Positions 39,162 to 51,360 of a stretch of DNA of 64,000 nt are shown here, in pieces. The translations under genes and the position numbers were made by a program. This DNA is from Calliopsis andreniformis (Eukaryota > Arthropoda > Insecta > Hymenoptera > Andrenidae). The stretch is from assembly GCF_051401765.1 (NCBI RefSeq), contig NW_027480504.1:1302001-1366000 (forward strand). The letters are read 5' to 3'. Position 1 is the stretch's first letter. The number at the start of each line of letters is the position of its first letter. The notes under the pieces are model-generated. The model searched no databases. It saw nothing but the letters and a program-made list of their open reading frames with translations, and was not told the origin of the DNA.

Positions 39162-39392
39162 TCAATCCTCAATCTTCAATCCTCAATCTTCAATCCTCAA
39201 TACTCAATCTTCAATCCTCAATCCTCAATTCTCAATCCTCAATGCTCAATACTCAATCGTCAATCCTCAATCCCAAATCCTCAATCTTCAATACTGAATC
39301 CTCAATCCTCAATCTTCAATCCTCAATCCTCAGTCCACACACCTCATTTCTGAATCCTCAATCCTGAGTCCTCAATCTTCAGCCCTCAGTCC

Positions 39393-39532
39393 TCAACAGT
39401 CAGTAGTCAATCCTCAATCCTCAGTAGAATATCCTCAATTCACAGCCTTCAACACTCGATACTCGATCTGCAATCTTCAAACCACTATCCACAAACATCA
39501 ATTCTCATCACTCAACCCTCAGCACTCAGTCC
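39393..39532. repeat. Landmark module, class II (fourth in the P/L order)
   Basis: Matches 7598. It ends three bases before the start chosen for the long unit. Copies are at 43795, 46816, 51218, 53960, 58362 and 61383. Confidence 0.88.
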
Positions 39533-40182
39533 TCAATGTTCAATCCTCAATCCTCAATTCTCATTCTTCAATTCTCAATACTGAACCTTCAATCCCCAAT
39601 CCTCAATCCTCAATCCTCAATCCTCAATACTCAATCCTCAATCCTCAATCCTCAATCCTCATTCTTCAATTCTCAATACCCAATCCTCAATCTTCAATCC
39701 TCAACACCCAATCCGCAATCTTCAATCCCCAATGTTCAATTCGCAATACCCAATCCCCAATCTTCAATCCTCAACCCTCAATCCTCAATCCTCAATCCTC
39801 AATCCTCAATCTTCAATCCTCAATACTCAATCTTCTATCCTCAATCCTCAGTCCTCACTCCTCAATCCTCATTCTTCAATCCTCAATACCAAATCCTCAA
39901 TCCTCAATCCTCAATTCTCAATCCTCAATCCTCAATCCTCAGACTTCAAACAACAATACTCAACCCTCAGTCCTCGTCCTCAATCCACAACCCTCAATCC
40001 TCAATCCTCAATCTTCAATCCTCAATACCCAATCTTCAATCCTCAATCCTCAAACCTCAATCCTCAATCCTCAATACTCAATCTCCAATCCTCAAACCTC
40101 AGTCCTCAAACCTCAATTCTGAATCCTCAAATCTCAATTCTGAGTCCTCAATCCTGAGTCCTCAATCTTCAGCCCTCAGTCC

Positions 40183-40322
40183 TCAACAGTCAGTAGACAA
40201 TCCTCAATCCTCAGTAGAATATCCTCAATTCACAGCCTTCAACACTCGATACTCGATCTGCAATCTTCAAACCACTATCCACAAACATCAATTCTCATCA
40301 CTCAATCCTCAACACTCAGTCC
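40183..40322. repeat. Landmark module, class II' (first inside the long unit)
   Basis: Has ACAATCC after TCAGTAG. Copies are at 47606, 52008, 54750 and 62173. Confidence 0.88.
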
Positions 40323-42318
40323 CCAATCCTCAATCTTCAATCCTCAATCCTCAATCCTCAATCCTCAATCCTCAACCTTCAATCCTCAATACTCAATCTT
40401 CAATCCTCAATCCTCAATCCTCGGTGATCAATCCTCAATCGTCGATCTCCAATCCTGAATACTCAATCTTCAATACTCAATCCTCAATCCTCAATCCTCA
40501 AACCTCAATCCTCAATCCTCAGACCTCAAACAACAATACTCAACCCTCCGTCCCCGTCCTCAATCCACAACCCTCAGCCCTCGATCCTCAATCTTCAAAA
40601 ATCAATATTCAATCTTCAATCCTCAATCCTCAATCCTCAATACTCAATCCACAATCCTCAATGTTCAATCCTCAATACCCAAACCTCAATCTTCAATCCT
40701 CAATCCTCAATCCTCAATTCTCAATCCTCAATCCTCAATCCTCAGTCCTCAATTCTCAATCCTCAATCTTCAATCCTCAGTCCCCAATCCTCAATCTTCG
40801 ACCCTCAATCCTCAATCCTCAATCCTCGATCCTCAGTCCTCAATCCTCAATCCTCAATCCTCAATGTTCAATCCGCAATACCCAATCCTCAACCTTCAAT
40901 CCTCAATCCTCAATCCTCAACCCTCAATCTTCAATCCTCAATACTCAATCTTCAATCCTCAATCCTCAATCCTCAATCCTCAATGCTCAATCATCAATCC
41001 TCAATCCTCAACCCTCAATCTACAATCCTCAATACACAATCTGCAATCCTCAATCCTCAATCCTCAATCCTCACTCTTCAATCCTCAATGCCCAGTCCTC
41101 AATCATCAATCCTCAATCCTCAATCCTCAATTCTCAATCCTCATTCCTCTATCATCAGTCCTCAATCTTCAATCCTCAAACCTCAATTCTCAATACTCAA
41201 TCTTCAATCCTCAATCCTCAATTCTCAATCCTCAATACTGAATCCTCAAACCTCAATCCTCTATCCTCAATCCTCAATCCTCATTCTTCAATCCTCAATA
41301 CCCAATACTCAATCTTCAATCCTCAATCCTCAATCCTCAATCCTCAATTCTCAATCCTCAAGCCTCAATCCTCAGACCTCAAACATCAATACTCAGACCT
41401 CAGTCCTCGTCCTCCATCCACAACCCTCAATCCTCAATCCTTAGTCCTCAATCCTCAATCCTCAATCCTCAAACCTCAATCCTCAACCGTCAGTCCCCGT
41501 CCTCAATCTTCAAACATGAATCCTCAATCCTCAGTCTTCAATCATCAATACTCAATCTTCAATCCTCAATCCTCAATCCTCATTCCTCAATCCTCAATCC
41601 TCATTCCTCAATCCTCATTCTTCAATCCTCAACACCCAATCCTCAATCTTCAATCCTCAATCCTCAACTCTCAATCCTCAATCCTCAGTCCTCAGTTCAC
41701 AAACCTCAATCCTCAACCCTCAGCCCTCATCCTCAATCCTCAATCCTCAAACTTCAATCCTCAATCCCCAATGCTCAATTCTCAATCCTCAATCCTCAGT
41801 CGTCAGTCCTCAAACCTCTACCCTCAACTCTCAGCCCCCATCCTCAGTCCTCAATCCTCAATCCTCAATCCTCAGTCCTCAATCCACAATCCTCAATCCT
41901 CAAACCTGAATCGTCAATCGTCAGCCCTCGTCCTCAATCCTCAACACTCAATCCTCAATCCTCAATATTCAATCATCAATACTCAATCTTCAATCCTCAA
42001 TCCTCAATACTCAATCCTCAATCCTCAATCCTCAATCCTCATTCTTCAATTCTCAATACCCAATCCTCAATCTTCAATCCTCAACACCCAATCCGCAATC
42101 TTGAATCCTCAATGTTCAATCCGCAATACCCAACCTTCAATCTTCAATCCTCAACCCTCAATCCTCAATCCTCAATCCTCAATCCTCAATCTTCAATCCT
42201 CAATACTCAATCTTCAATCCTCAATCCTCAATACTCAATCCTCAATCCTCAATCCTCAGTCCTCAAACCTCAATCCTGAATCCTCAAACCTGAATCCTCA
42301 TTCTTCAGCCCTCAGTCC

Positions 42319-42458
42319 TCAACAATCAGTTGTCAATCCTCAATCCTCAGTAGAGTATCCTCAATTCACTGGTTTCAATACTCAATACTCAACCTGAAAT
42401 CTTCAAATCTCTATCCACAAACATCAATTCTCGTCACTCAACCCTCAACACTCAGCCC
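42319..42458. repeat. Landmark module, class III' in L1
   Basis: Copy of 37924 at offset 4,395, including the following CAATCC 6-mer. Confidence 0.88.
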
Positions 42459-42933
42459 CAATCCTCAATATTCAATCCTCAATCCACAATCCTCAGTCCT
42501 CAATCCTCAATCATCAATCCTCAATACTCAATCTTCAATCCTCAATCCTCAATCCTCGATCCTCAATGCTCAATCGTCGATCTCCAATCCTGAATACTCA
42601 ATCTTCAATACTCAATCCTCAATCCTCAATCCTCAATCCTCAATCCTCATTCTTCAATCCTCAATACCCAATCCTCAATCTTCAATCCTCAATCCTCAAT
42701 CCTCAATCTTCAATCCTCAGTCCCCAATCCTCAATCTTCAACCCTCAATCCTCAATCCTCAATCCTCGATCCTCAGTCCTCAATCCTCAATCCTCAATCC
42801 TCAATCCTCAATCTTCAATCCTCAATACTCAATCTCCAATCCTCAAACTTCAGTCCTCAAACCTCAATTCTGAATCCTGAAATCTCAATTCTGGATCCTC
42901 AATCCTGAACCCTCAATCTTCAGCTCTCAGTCC

Positions 42934-43073
42934 TCAACAATCAGTTGTCAGTCATCAATCCTCAATAGAATATACTCAATTCACAGTTTTCAATACACAA
43001 TACTCAATCTGCAATCTTCAAATCTCTATCAACAAACATCAATTCTCATCACTCAACCCTCCAAACTCAGTCT
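42934..43073. repeat. Landmark module, class IV in L1
   Basis: Copy of 38539 at offset 4,395. One extra heptamer lies between it and the next module, compared with P. Confidence 0.88.
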
Positions 43074-43423
43074 TCAATGTTCAATCCTCAATCCTCAATT
43101 CTCGATCTTCAATCCTCAATACTGAACATTCAACCCTCAATCCTCAATCCTCAGTCCTCAATTCTCAATTCTCAATCTTCAATCCTCAGTCCCCAATCCT
43201 CAATATTCGACCCTCAATCCTCAATCCTCAATCCTCGATCCTCAGTCCTCAATCCTCAATCCTCAATCCTCAATGTTCAATCCTCAATACCCAATCCTCA
43301 ATCTTCAATTCTCAATCCTCAATCCTCAATCCTCAATCCTCAATCCTCAATCCTCAATCCTCAGTCCTCAAACCTTAATCCTGAATCGTCAATCCTGAAT
43401 CCTCAATCTTCAGCACTCAGTCC

Positions 43424-43563
43424 TCAACAATCAGTTGTCAATCCTCAGTCCTCAATGGAATATCATCAATTCACAGTTTTCAATACTCAATACTCAATCT
43501 GCAATCATCAAATCTCTATCCACAAACATCAATTCTCATCACTCAACACTCAACACTCCGTCC
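43424..43563. repeat. Landmark module, class I in L1
   Basis: Copy of 39022 at offset 4,402. Confidence 0.88.
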
Positions 43564-43794
43564 TCAATCCTCAATCTTCAATCCTCAATCTTCAATCCTC
43601 AATACTCAATCTTCAATCCTCAATCCTCAATTCTCAATCCTCAATGCTCAATACTCAATCGTCAATCCTCAATCCCAAATCCTCAATCTTCAATACTGAA
43701 TCCTCAATCCTCAATCTTCAATCCTCAATCCTCAGTCCACACACCTCATTTCTGAATCCTCAATCCTGAGTCCTCAATCTTCAGCCCTCAGTCC

Positions 43795-43934
43795 TCAACA
43801 GTCAGTAGTCAATCCTCAATCCTCAGTAGAATATCCTCAATTCACAGCCTTCAACACTCGATACTCGATCTGCAATCTTCAAACCACTATCCACAAACAT
43901 CAATTCTCATCACTCAACCCTCAGCACTCAGTCC
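43795..43934. repeat. Landmark module, class II in L1
   Basis: Copy of 39393 at offset 4,402. It closes the long unit. Confidence 0.88.
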
Positions 43935-43937
43935 TCA

Positions 43938-46900
43938 ATGTTCAATCCTCAATCCTCAATTCTCATTCTTCAATTCTCAATACTGAACCTTCAATCCCCA
44001 ATCCTCAATCCTCAATCCTCAATCCTCAATACTCAATCCTCAATCCTCAATCCTCAATCCTCATTCTTCAATTCTCAATACCCAATCCTCAATCTTCAAT
44101 CCTCAACACCCAATCCGCAATCTTCAATCCCCAATGTTCAATTCGCAATACCCAATCCCCAATCTTCAATCCTCAACCCTCAATCCTCAATCCTCAATCC
44201 TCAATCCTCAATCTTCAATCCTCAATACTCAATCTTCTATCCTCAATCCTCAGTCCTCACTCCTCAATCCTCATTCTTCAATCCTCAATACCAAATCCTC
44301 AATCCTCAATCCTCAATTCTCAATCCTCAATCCTCAATCCTCAGACTTCAAACAACAATACTCAACCCTCAGTCCTCGTCCTCAATCCACAACCCTCAAT
44401 CCTCAATCCTCAATCTTCAATCCTCTATCCTCAAACCGCAATCGTCAATCGTCAGCCCTCGTCCTCAATCCTCAACACTCAATCCTCAATCCTCAATATT
44501 CAATCATCAATACTCAATCTTCAATCCTCAATCCTCAATCCTCAATCTTCAATCCTCAATCCTCAATTCTCAGTCCTCAATACTCAATCCTCAATCGTCA
44601 ATCCTCAATCCTCAATCCTCAATCTTCAATCCTCGATCCTCAATCCTCAATCCTCAATCCTCAATCTTCAATCCTCAATACTCAATCTTCAATCCTCAAT
44701 CCTCAATGCTCAATCCTTAATGCTCAATCCACAATCCTCAATCCTCAACCATCAATCTTCAATCCTCAATACGCAATCTGCAATCCTCAATCCTCAATCC
44801 TCAATCCACAATCCTCATTCATCAATCCTCAATGCCCAGTCCTCAATCTTCAATCCGCAATCCTCAATCCTCAATTCTCAATCCTCAATCCTCAATCATC
44901 AATCCTCAATCCTCAATCCTCAAACCTCAATTCTCAATACTCTATCTTCAATCCTCAATCCTCAATTCTCAATCTTCAATCCTCAATACTGAACCTTCAA
45001 TCCCCAATCCTCAATCCTCAATCCTCAATCCTCAATACTCAATCCTCAATCCTCAATCCTCAATCCTCATTCTTCAATTCTCAATACCCAATCCTCAATC
45101 TTCAATCCTCAACACCCAATCCGCAATCTTGAATCCTCAATGTTCAATCCGCAATACCCAACCTTCAATCTTCAATCCTCAACCCTCAATCCTCAATCCT
45201 CAATCCTCAATCCTCAATCTTCAATCCTCAATACTCAATCTTCAATCCTCAATCCTCAATACTCAATCCTCAATCCTCAATCCTCAGTCCTCAAACCTCA
45301 ATCCTGAATCCTCAAACCTGAATCCTCATTCTTCAGCCCTCAGTCCTCAACAATCAGTTGTCAATCCTCAATCCTCAGTAGAGTATCCTCAATTCACTGG
45401 TTTCAATACTCAATACTCAACCTGAAATCTTCAAATCTCTATCCACAAACATCAATTCTCGTCACTCAACCCTCAACACTCAGCCCCAATCCTCAATATT
45501 CAATCCTCAATCCACAATCCTCAGTCCTCAATCCTCAATCATCAATCCTCAATACTCAATCTTCAATCCTCAATCCTCAATCCTCGATCCTCAATGCTCA
45601 ATCGTCGATCTCCAATCCTGAATACTCAATCTTCAATACTCAATCCTCAATCGTCAATCCTCAATCCTCAATCCTCATTCTTCAATCCTCAATACCCAAT
45701 CCTCAATCTTCAATCCTCAATCCTCAATCCTCAATCTTCAATCCTCAGTCCCCAATCCTCAATCTTCAACCCTCAATCCTCAATCCTCAATCCTCGATCC
45801 TCAGTCCTCAATCCTCAATCCTCAATCCTCAATCCTCAATCTTCAATCCTCAATACTCAATCTCCAATCCTCAAACCTCAGTCCTCAAACCTCAATTCTG
45901 AATCCTGAAATCTCAATTCTGGATCCTCAATCCTGAACCCTCAATCTTCAGCTCTCAGTCCTCAACAATCAGTTGTCAGTCATCAATCCTCAATAGAATA
46001 TACTCAATTCACAGTTTTCAATACACAATACTCAATCTGCAATCTTCAAATCTCTATCAACAAACATCAATTCTCATCACTCAACCCTCCAAACTCAGTC
46101 TTCAATGTTCAATCCTCAATCCTCAATTCTCGATCTTCAATCCTCAATACTGAACATTCAACCCTCAATCCTCAATCCTCAGTCCTCAATTCTCAATTCT
46201 CAATCTTCAATCCTCAGTCCCCAATCCTCAATATTCGACCCTCAATCCTCAATCCTCAATCCTCGATCCTCAGTCCTCAATCCTCAATCCTCAATCCTCA
46301 ATGTTCAATCCTCAATACCCAATCCTCAATCTTCAATTCTCAATCCTCAATCCTCAATCCTCAATCCTCAATCCTCAATCCTCAGTCCTCAAACCTTAAT
46401 CCTGAATCGTCAATCCTGAATCCTCAATCTTCAGCACTCAGTCCTCAACAATCAGTTGTCAATCCTCAGTCCTCAATGGAATATCATCAATTCACAGTTT
46501 TCAATACTCAATACTCAATCTGCAATCATCAAATCTCTATCCACAAACATCAATTCTCATCACTCAACACTCAACACTCCGTCCTCAATCCTCAATCTTC
46601 AATCCTCAATCTTCAATCCTCAATACTCAATCTTCAATCCTCAATCCTCAATTCTCAATCCTCAATGCTCAATACTCAATCGTCAATCCTCAATCCCAAA
46701 TCCTCAATCTTCAATACTGAATCCTCAATCCTCAATCTTCAATCCTCAATCCTCAGTCCACACACCTCATTTCTGAATCCTCAATCCTGAGTCCTCAATC
46801 TTCAGCCCTCAGTCCTCAACAGTCAGTAGTCAATCCTCAATCCTCAGTAGAATATCCTCAATTCACAGCCTTCAACACTCGATACTCGATCTGCAATCTT

Positions 46901-46958
46901 CAAACCACTATCCACAAACATCAATTCTCATCACTCAACCCTCAGCACTCAGTCCTCA
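43938..46958. repeat. Right-hand array: short unit S1 (3,021 bp), L-start fused to P
   Basis: 43938-44425 copies the first 488 bp of L. From 44418 on, the sequence copies P (offset 7,423). The 8-bp overlap CAATCCTC fits either parent. Modules lie at 45347, 45962, 46445 and 46816. Confidence 0.92.
44418..44425. other. Fusion junction L/P with 8-bp microhomology
   Basis: Left of this point the sequence follows L (offset 4,402) and right of it follows P (offset 7,423). The shared bases are CAATCCTC. The same junction recurs at 58985-58992, so it was copied with the super-unit. Confidence 0.88.
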
Positions 46959-49900
46959 ATGTTCAATCCTCAATCCTCAATTCTCATTCTTCAATTCTCA
47001 ATACTGAACCTTCAATCCCCAATCCTCAATCCTCAATCCTCAATCCTCAATACTCAATCCTCAATCCTCAATCCTCAATCCTCATTCTTCAATTCTCAAT
47101 ACCCAATCCTCAATCTTCAATCCTCAACACCCAATCCGCAATCTTCAATCCCCAATGTTCAATTCGCAATACCCAATCCCCAATCTTCAATCCTCAACCC
47201 TCAATCCTCAATCCTCAATCCTCAATCCTCAATCTTCAATCCTCAATACTCAATCTTCTATCCTCAATCCTCAGTCCTCACTCCTCAATCCTCATTCTTC
47301 AATCCTCAATACCAAATCCTCAATCCTCAATCCTCAATTCTCAATCCTCAATCCTCAATCCTCAGACTTCAAACAACAATACTCAACCCTCAGTCCTCGT
47401 CCTCAATCCACAACCCTCAATCCTCAATCCTCAATCTTCAATCCTCAATACCCAATCTTCAATCCTCAATCCTCAAACCTCAATCCTCAATCCTCAATAC
47501 TCAATCTCCAATCCTCAAACCTCAGTCCTCAAACCTCAATTCTGAATCCTCAAATCTCAATTCTGAGTCCTCAATCCTGAGTCCTCAATCTTCAGCCCTC
47601 AGTCCTCAACAGTCAGTAGACAATCCTCAATCCTCAGTAGAATATCCTCAATTCACAGCCTTCAACACTCGATACTCGATCTGCAATCTTCAAACCACTA
47701 TCCACAAACATCAATTCTCATCACTCAATCCTCAACACTCAGTCCCCAATCCTCAATCTTCAATCCTCAATCCTCAATCCTCAATCCTCAATCCTCAACC
47801 TTCAATCCTCAATACTCAATCTTCAATCCTCAATCCTCAATCCTCGGTGATCAATCCTCAATCGTCGATCTCCAATCCTGAATACTCAATCTTCAATACT
47901 CAATCCTCAATCCTCAATCCTCAAACCTCAATCCTCAATCCTCAGACCTCAAACAACAATACTCAACCCTCCGTCCCCGTCCTCAATCCACAACCCTCAG
48001 CCCTCGATCCTCAATCTTCAAAAATCAATATTCAATCTTCAATCCTCAATCCTCAATCCTCAATACTCAATCCACAATCCTCAATGTTCAATCCTCAATA
48101 CCCAAACCTCAATCTTCAATCCTCAATCCTCAATCCTCAATTCTCAATCCTCAATCCTCAATCCTCAGTCCTCAATTCTCAATCCTCAATCTTCAATCCT
48201 CAGTCCCCAATCCTCAATCTTCGACCCTCAATCCTCAATCCTCAATCCTCGATCCTCAGTCCTCAATCCTCAATCCTCAATCCTCAATGTTCAATCCGCA
48301 ATACCCAATCCTCAACATTCAATCCTCAATCCTCAATCCTCAACCCTCAATCTTCAATCCTCAATACTCAATCTTCAATCCTCAATCCTCAATCCTCAAT
48401 CCTCAATGCTCAATCATCAATCCTCAATCCTCAACCCTCAATCTACAATCCTCAATACACAATCTGCAATCCTCAATCCTCAATCCTCAATCCTCACTCT
48501 TCAATCCTCAATGCCCAGTCCTCAATCATCAATCCTCAATCCTCAATCCTCAATTCTCAATCCTCATTCCTCTATCATCAGTCCTCAATCTTCAATCCTC
48601 AAACCTCAATTCTCAATACTCAATCTTCAATCCTCAATCCTCAATTCTCAATCCTCAATACTGAATCCTCAAACCTCAATCCTCTATCCTCAATCCTCAA
48701 TCCTCATTCTTCAATCCTCAATACCCAATACTCAATCTTCAATCCTCAATCCTCAATCCTCAATCCTCAATTCTCAATCCTCAAGCCTCAATCCTCAGAC
48801 CTCAAACATCAATACTCAGACCTCAGTCCTCGTCCTCCATCCACAACCCTCAATCCTCAATCCTTAGTCCTCAATCCTCAATCCTCAATCCTCAAACCTC
48901 AATCCTCAACCGTCAGTCCCCGTCCTCAATCTTCAAACATGAATCCTCAATCCTCAGTCTTCAATCATCAATACTCAATCTTCAATCCTCAATCCTCAAT
49001 CCTCATTCCTCAATCCTCAATCCTCATTCCTCAATCCTCATTCTTCAATCCTCAACACCCAATCCTCAATCTTCAATCCTCAATCCTCAACTCTCAATCC
49101 TCAATCCTCAGTCCTCAGTTCACAAACCTCAATCCTCAACCCTCAGCCCTCATCCTCAATCCTCAATCCTCAAACTTCAATCCTCAATCCCCAATGCTCA
49201 ATTCTCAATCCTCAATCCTCAGTCGTCAGTCCTCAAACCTCTACCCTCAACTCTCAGCCCCCATCCTCAGTCCTCAATCCTCAATCCTCAATCCTCAGTC
49301 CTCAATCCACAATCCTCAATCCTCAAACCTGAATCGTCAATCGTCAGCCCTCGTCCTCAATCCTCAACACTCAATCCTCAATCCTCAATATTCAATCATC
49401 AATACTCAATCTTCAATCCTCAATCCTCAATACTCAATCCTCAATCCTCAATCCTCAATCCTCATTCTTCAATTCTCAATACCCAATCCTCAATCTTCAA
49501 TCCTCAACACCCAATCCGCAATCTTGAATCCTCAATGTTCAATCCGCAATACCCAACCTTCAATCTTCAATCCTCAACCCTCAATCCTCAATCCTCAATC
49601 CTCAATCCTCAATCTTCAATCCTCAATACTCAATCTTCAATCCTCAATCCTCAATACTCAATCCTCAATCCTCAATCCTCAGTCCTCAAACCTCAATCCT
49701 GAATCCTCAAACCTGAATCCTCATTCTTCAGCCCTCAGTCCTCAACAATCAGTTGTCAATCCTCAATCCTCAGTAGAGTATCCTCAATTCACTGGTTTCA
49801 ATACTCAATACTCAACCTGAAATCTTCAAATCTCTATCCACAAACATCAATTCTCGTCACTCAACCCTCAACACTCAGCCCCAATCCTCAATATTCAATC

Positions 49901-51360
49901 CTCAATCCACAATCCTCAGTCCTCAATCCTCAATCATCAATCCTCAATACTCAATCTTCAATCCTCAATCCTCAATCCTCGATCCTCAATGCTCAATCGT
50001 CGATCTCCAATCCTGAATACTCAATCTTCAATACTCAATCCTCAATCCTCAATCCTCAATCCTCAATCCTCATTCTTCAATCCTCAATACCCAATCCTCA
50101 ATCTTCAATCCTCAATCCTCAATCCTCAATCTTCAATCCTCAGTCCCCAATCCTCAATCTTCAACCCTCAATCCTCAATCCTCAATCCTCGATCCTCAGT
50201 CCTCAATCCTCAATCCTCAATCCTCAATCCTCAATCTTCAATCCTCAATACTCAATCTCCAATCCTCAAACTTCAGTCCTCAAACCTCAATTCTGAATCC
50301 TGAAATCTCAATTCTGGATCCTCAATCCTGAACCCTCAATCTTCAGCTCTCAGTCCTCAACAATCAGTTGTCAGTCATCAATCCTCAATAGAATATACTC
50401 AATTCACAGTTTTCAATACACAATACTCAATCTGCAATCTTCAAATCTCTATCAACAAACATCAATTCTCATCACTCAACCCTCCAAACTCAGTCTTCAA
50501 TGTTCAATCCTCAATCCTCAATTCTCGATCTTCAATCCTCAATACTGAACATTCAACCCTCAATCCTCAATCCTCAGTCCTCAATTCTCAATTCTCAATC
50601 TTCAATCCTCAGTCCCCAATCCTCAATATTCGACCCTCAATCCTCAATCCTCAATCCTCGATCCTCAGTCCTCAATCCTCAATCCTCAATCCTCAATGTT
50701 CAATCCTCAATACCCAATCCTCAATCTTCAATTCTCAATCCTCAATCCTCAATCCTCAATCCTCAATCCTCAATCCTCAATCCTCAGTCCTCAAACCTTA
50801 ATCCTGAATCGTCAATCCTGAATCCTCAATCTTCAGCACTCAGTCCTCAACAATCAGTTGTCAATCCTCAGTCCTCAATGGAATATCATCAATTCACAGT
50901 TTTCAATACTCAATACTCAATCTGCAATCATCAAATCTCTATCCACAAACATCAATTCTCATCACTCAACACTCAACACTCCGTCCTCAATCCTCAATCT
51001 TCAATCCTCAATCTTCAATCCTCAATACTCAATCTTCAATCCTCAATCCTCAATTCTCAATCCTCAATGCTCAATACTCAATCGTCAATCCTCAATCCCA
51101 AATCCTCAATCTTCAATACTGAATCCTCAATCCTCAATCTTCAATCCTCAATCCTCAGTCCACACACCTCATTTCTGAATCCTCAATCCTGAGTCCTCAA
51201 TCTTCAGCCCTCAGTCCTCAACAGTCAGTAGTCAATCCTCAATCCTCAGTAGAATATCCTCAATTCACAGCCTTCAACACTCGATACTCGATCTGCAATC
51301 TTCAAACCACTATCCACAAACATCAATTCTCATCACTCAACCCTCAGCACTCAGTCCTCA
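46959..51360. repeat. Right-hand array: long unit L2 (4,402 bp)
   Basis: Copy of L1 at offset 7,423. It carries the diagnostic A at 48317 (AACATTC), shared with L4 at 62884. Modules are at 47606, 49742, 50357, 50847 and 51218. Confidence 0.92.

Larger units (their letters stand above)
36996..39535. repeat. Right-hand array: founder P segment (2,540 bp)
   Basis: This recurs at 44419-46958 (offset 7,423) and 58986-61525. Its last 1.29 kb also recurs at 52817-54102 (offset 14,567). Modules run in the order class III' (37924), IV (38539), I (39022), II (39393). P differs from the equivalent part of the long unit by one heptamer between the class IV and class I modules (351 against 358 bp), by AATCGTC near 38230, and by CCTCAGTCC against CTTCAGTCC near 38453. 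Confidence 0.9.
39536..43937. repeat. Right-hand array: long unit L1 (4,402 bp)
   Basis: Repeats at 46959, 54103 and 61526. Modules are at 40183, 42319, 42934, 43424 and 43795. I count eight one-base-short repeats (near 39968, 40549, 41403, 41490, 41720, 41833, 41924 and 42452). These predict minus one modulo 7, which equals 4,402 = 7x629 - 1. L1 carries C at 40894, shared with L3, where L2 and L4 carry A. Confidence 0.92.

Noticed and set aside
39536..42397. 953-codon open frame (and copies at 46959-49820 and 54103-56964; also 19076-21838, 920 codons) as a repetitive protein gene
   Set aside because: Overlapping open frames in all three plus frames give the same SSILNPQ periodicity. Starts are chance ATGs from CAATG variants, ends are chance TGA/TAA variants, and no promoter, domain or codon bias is visible.
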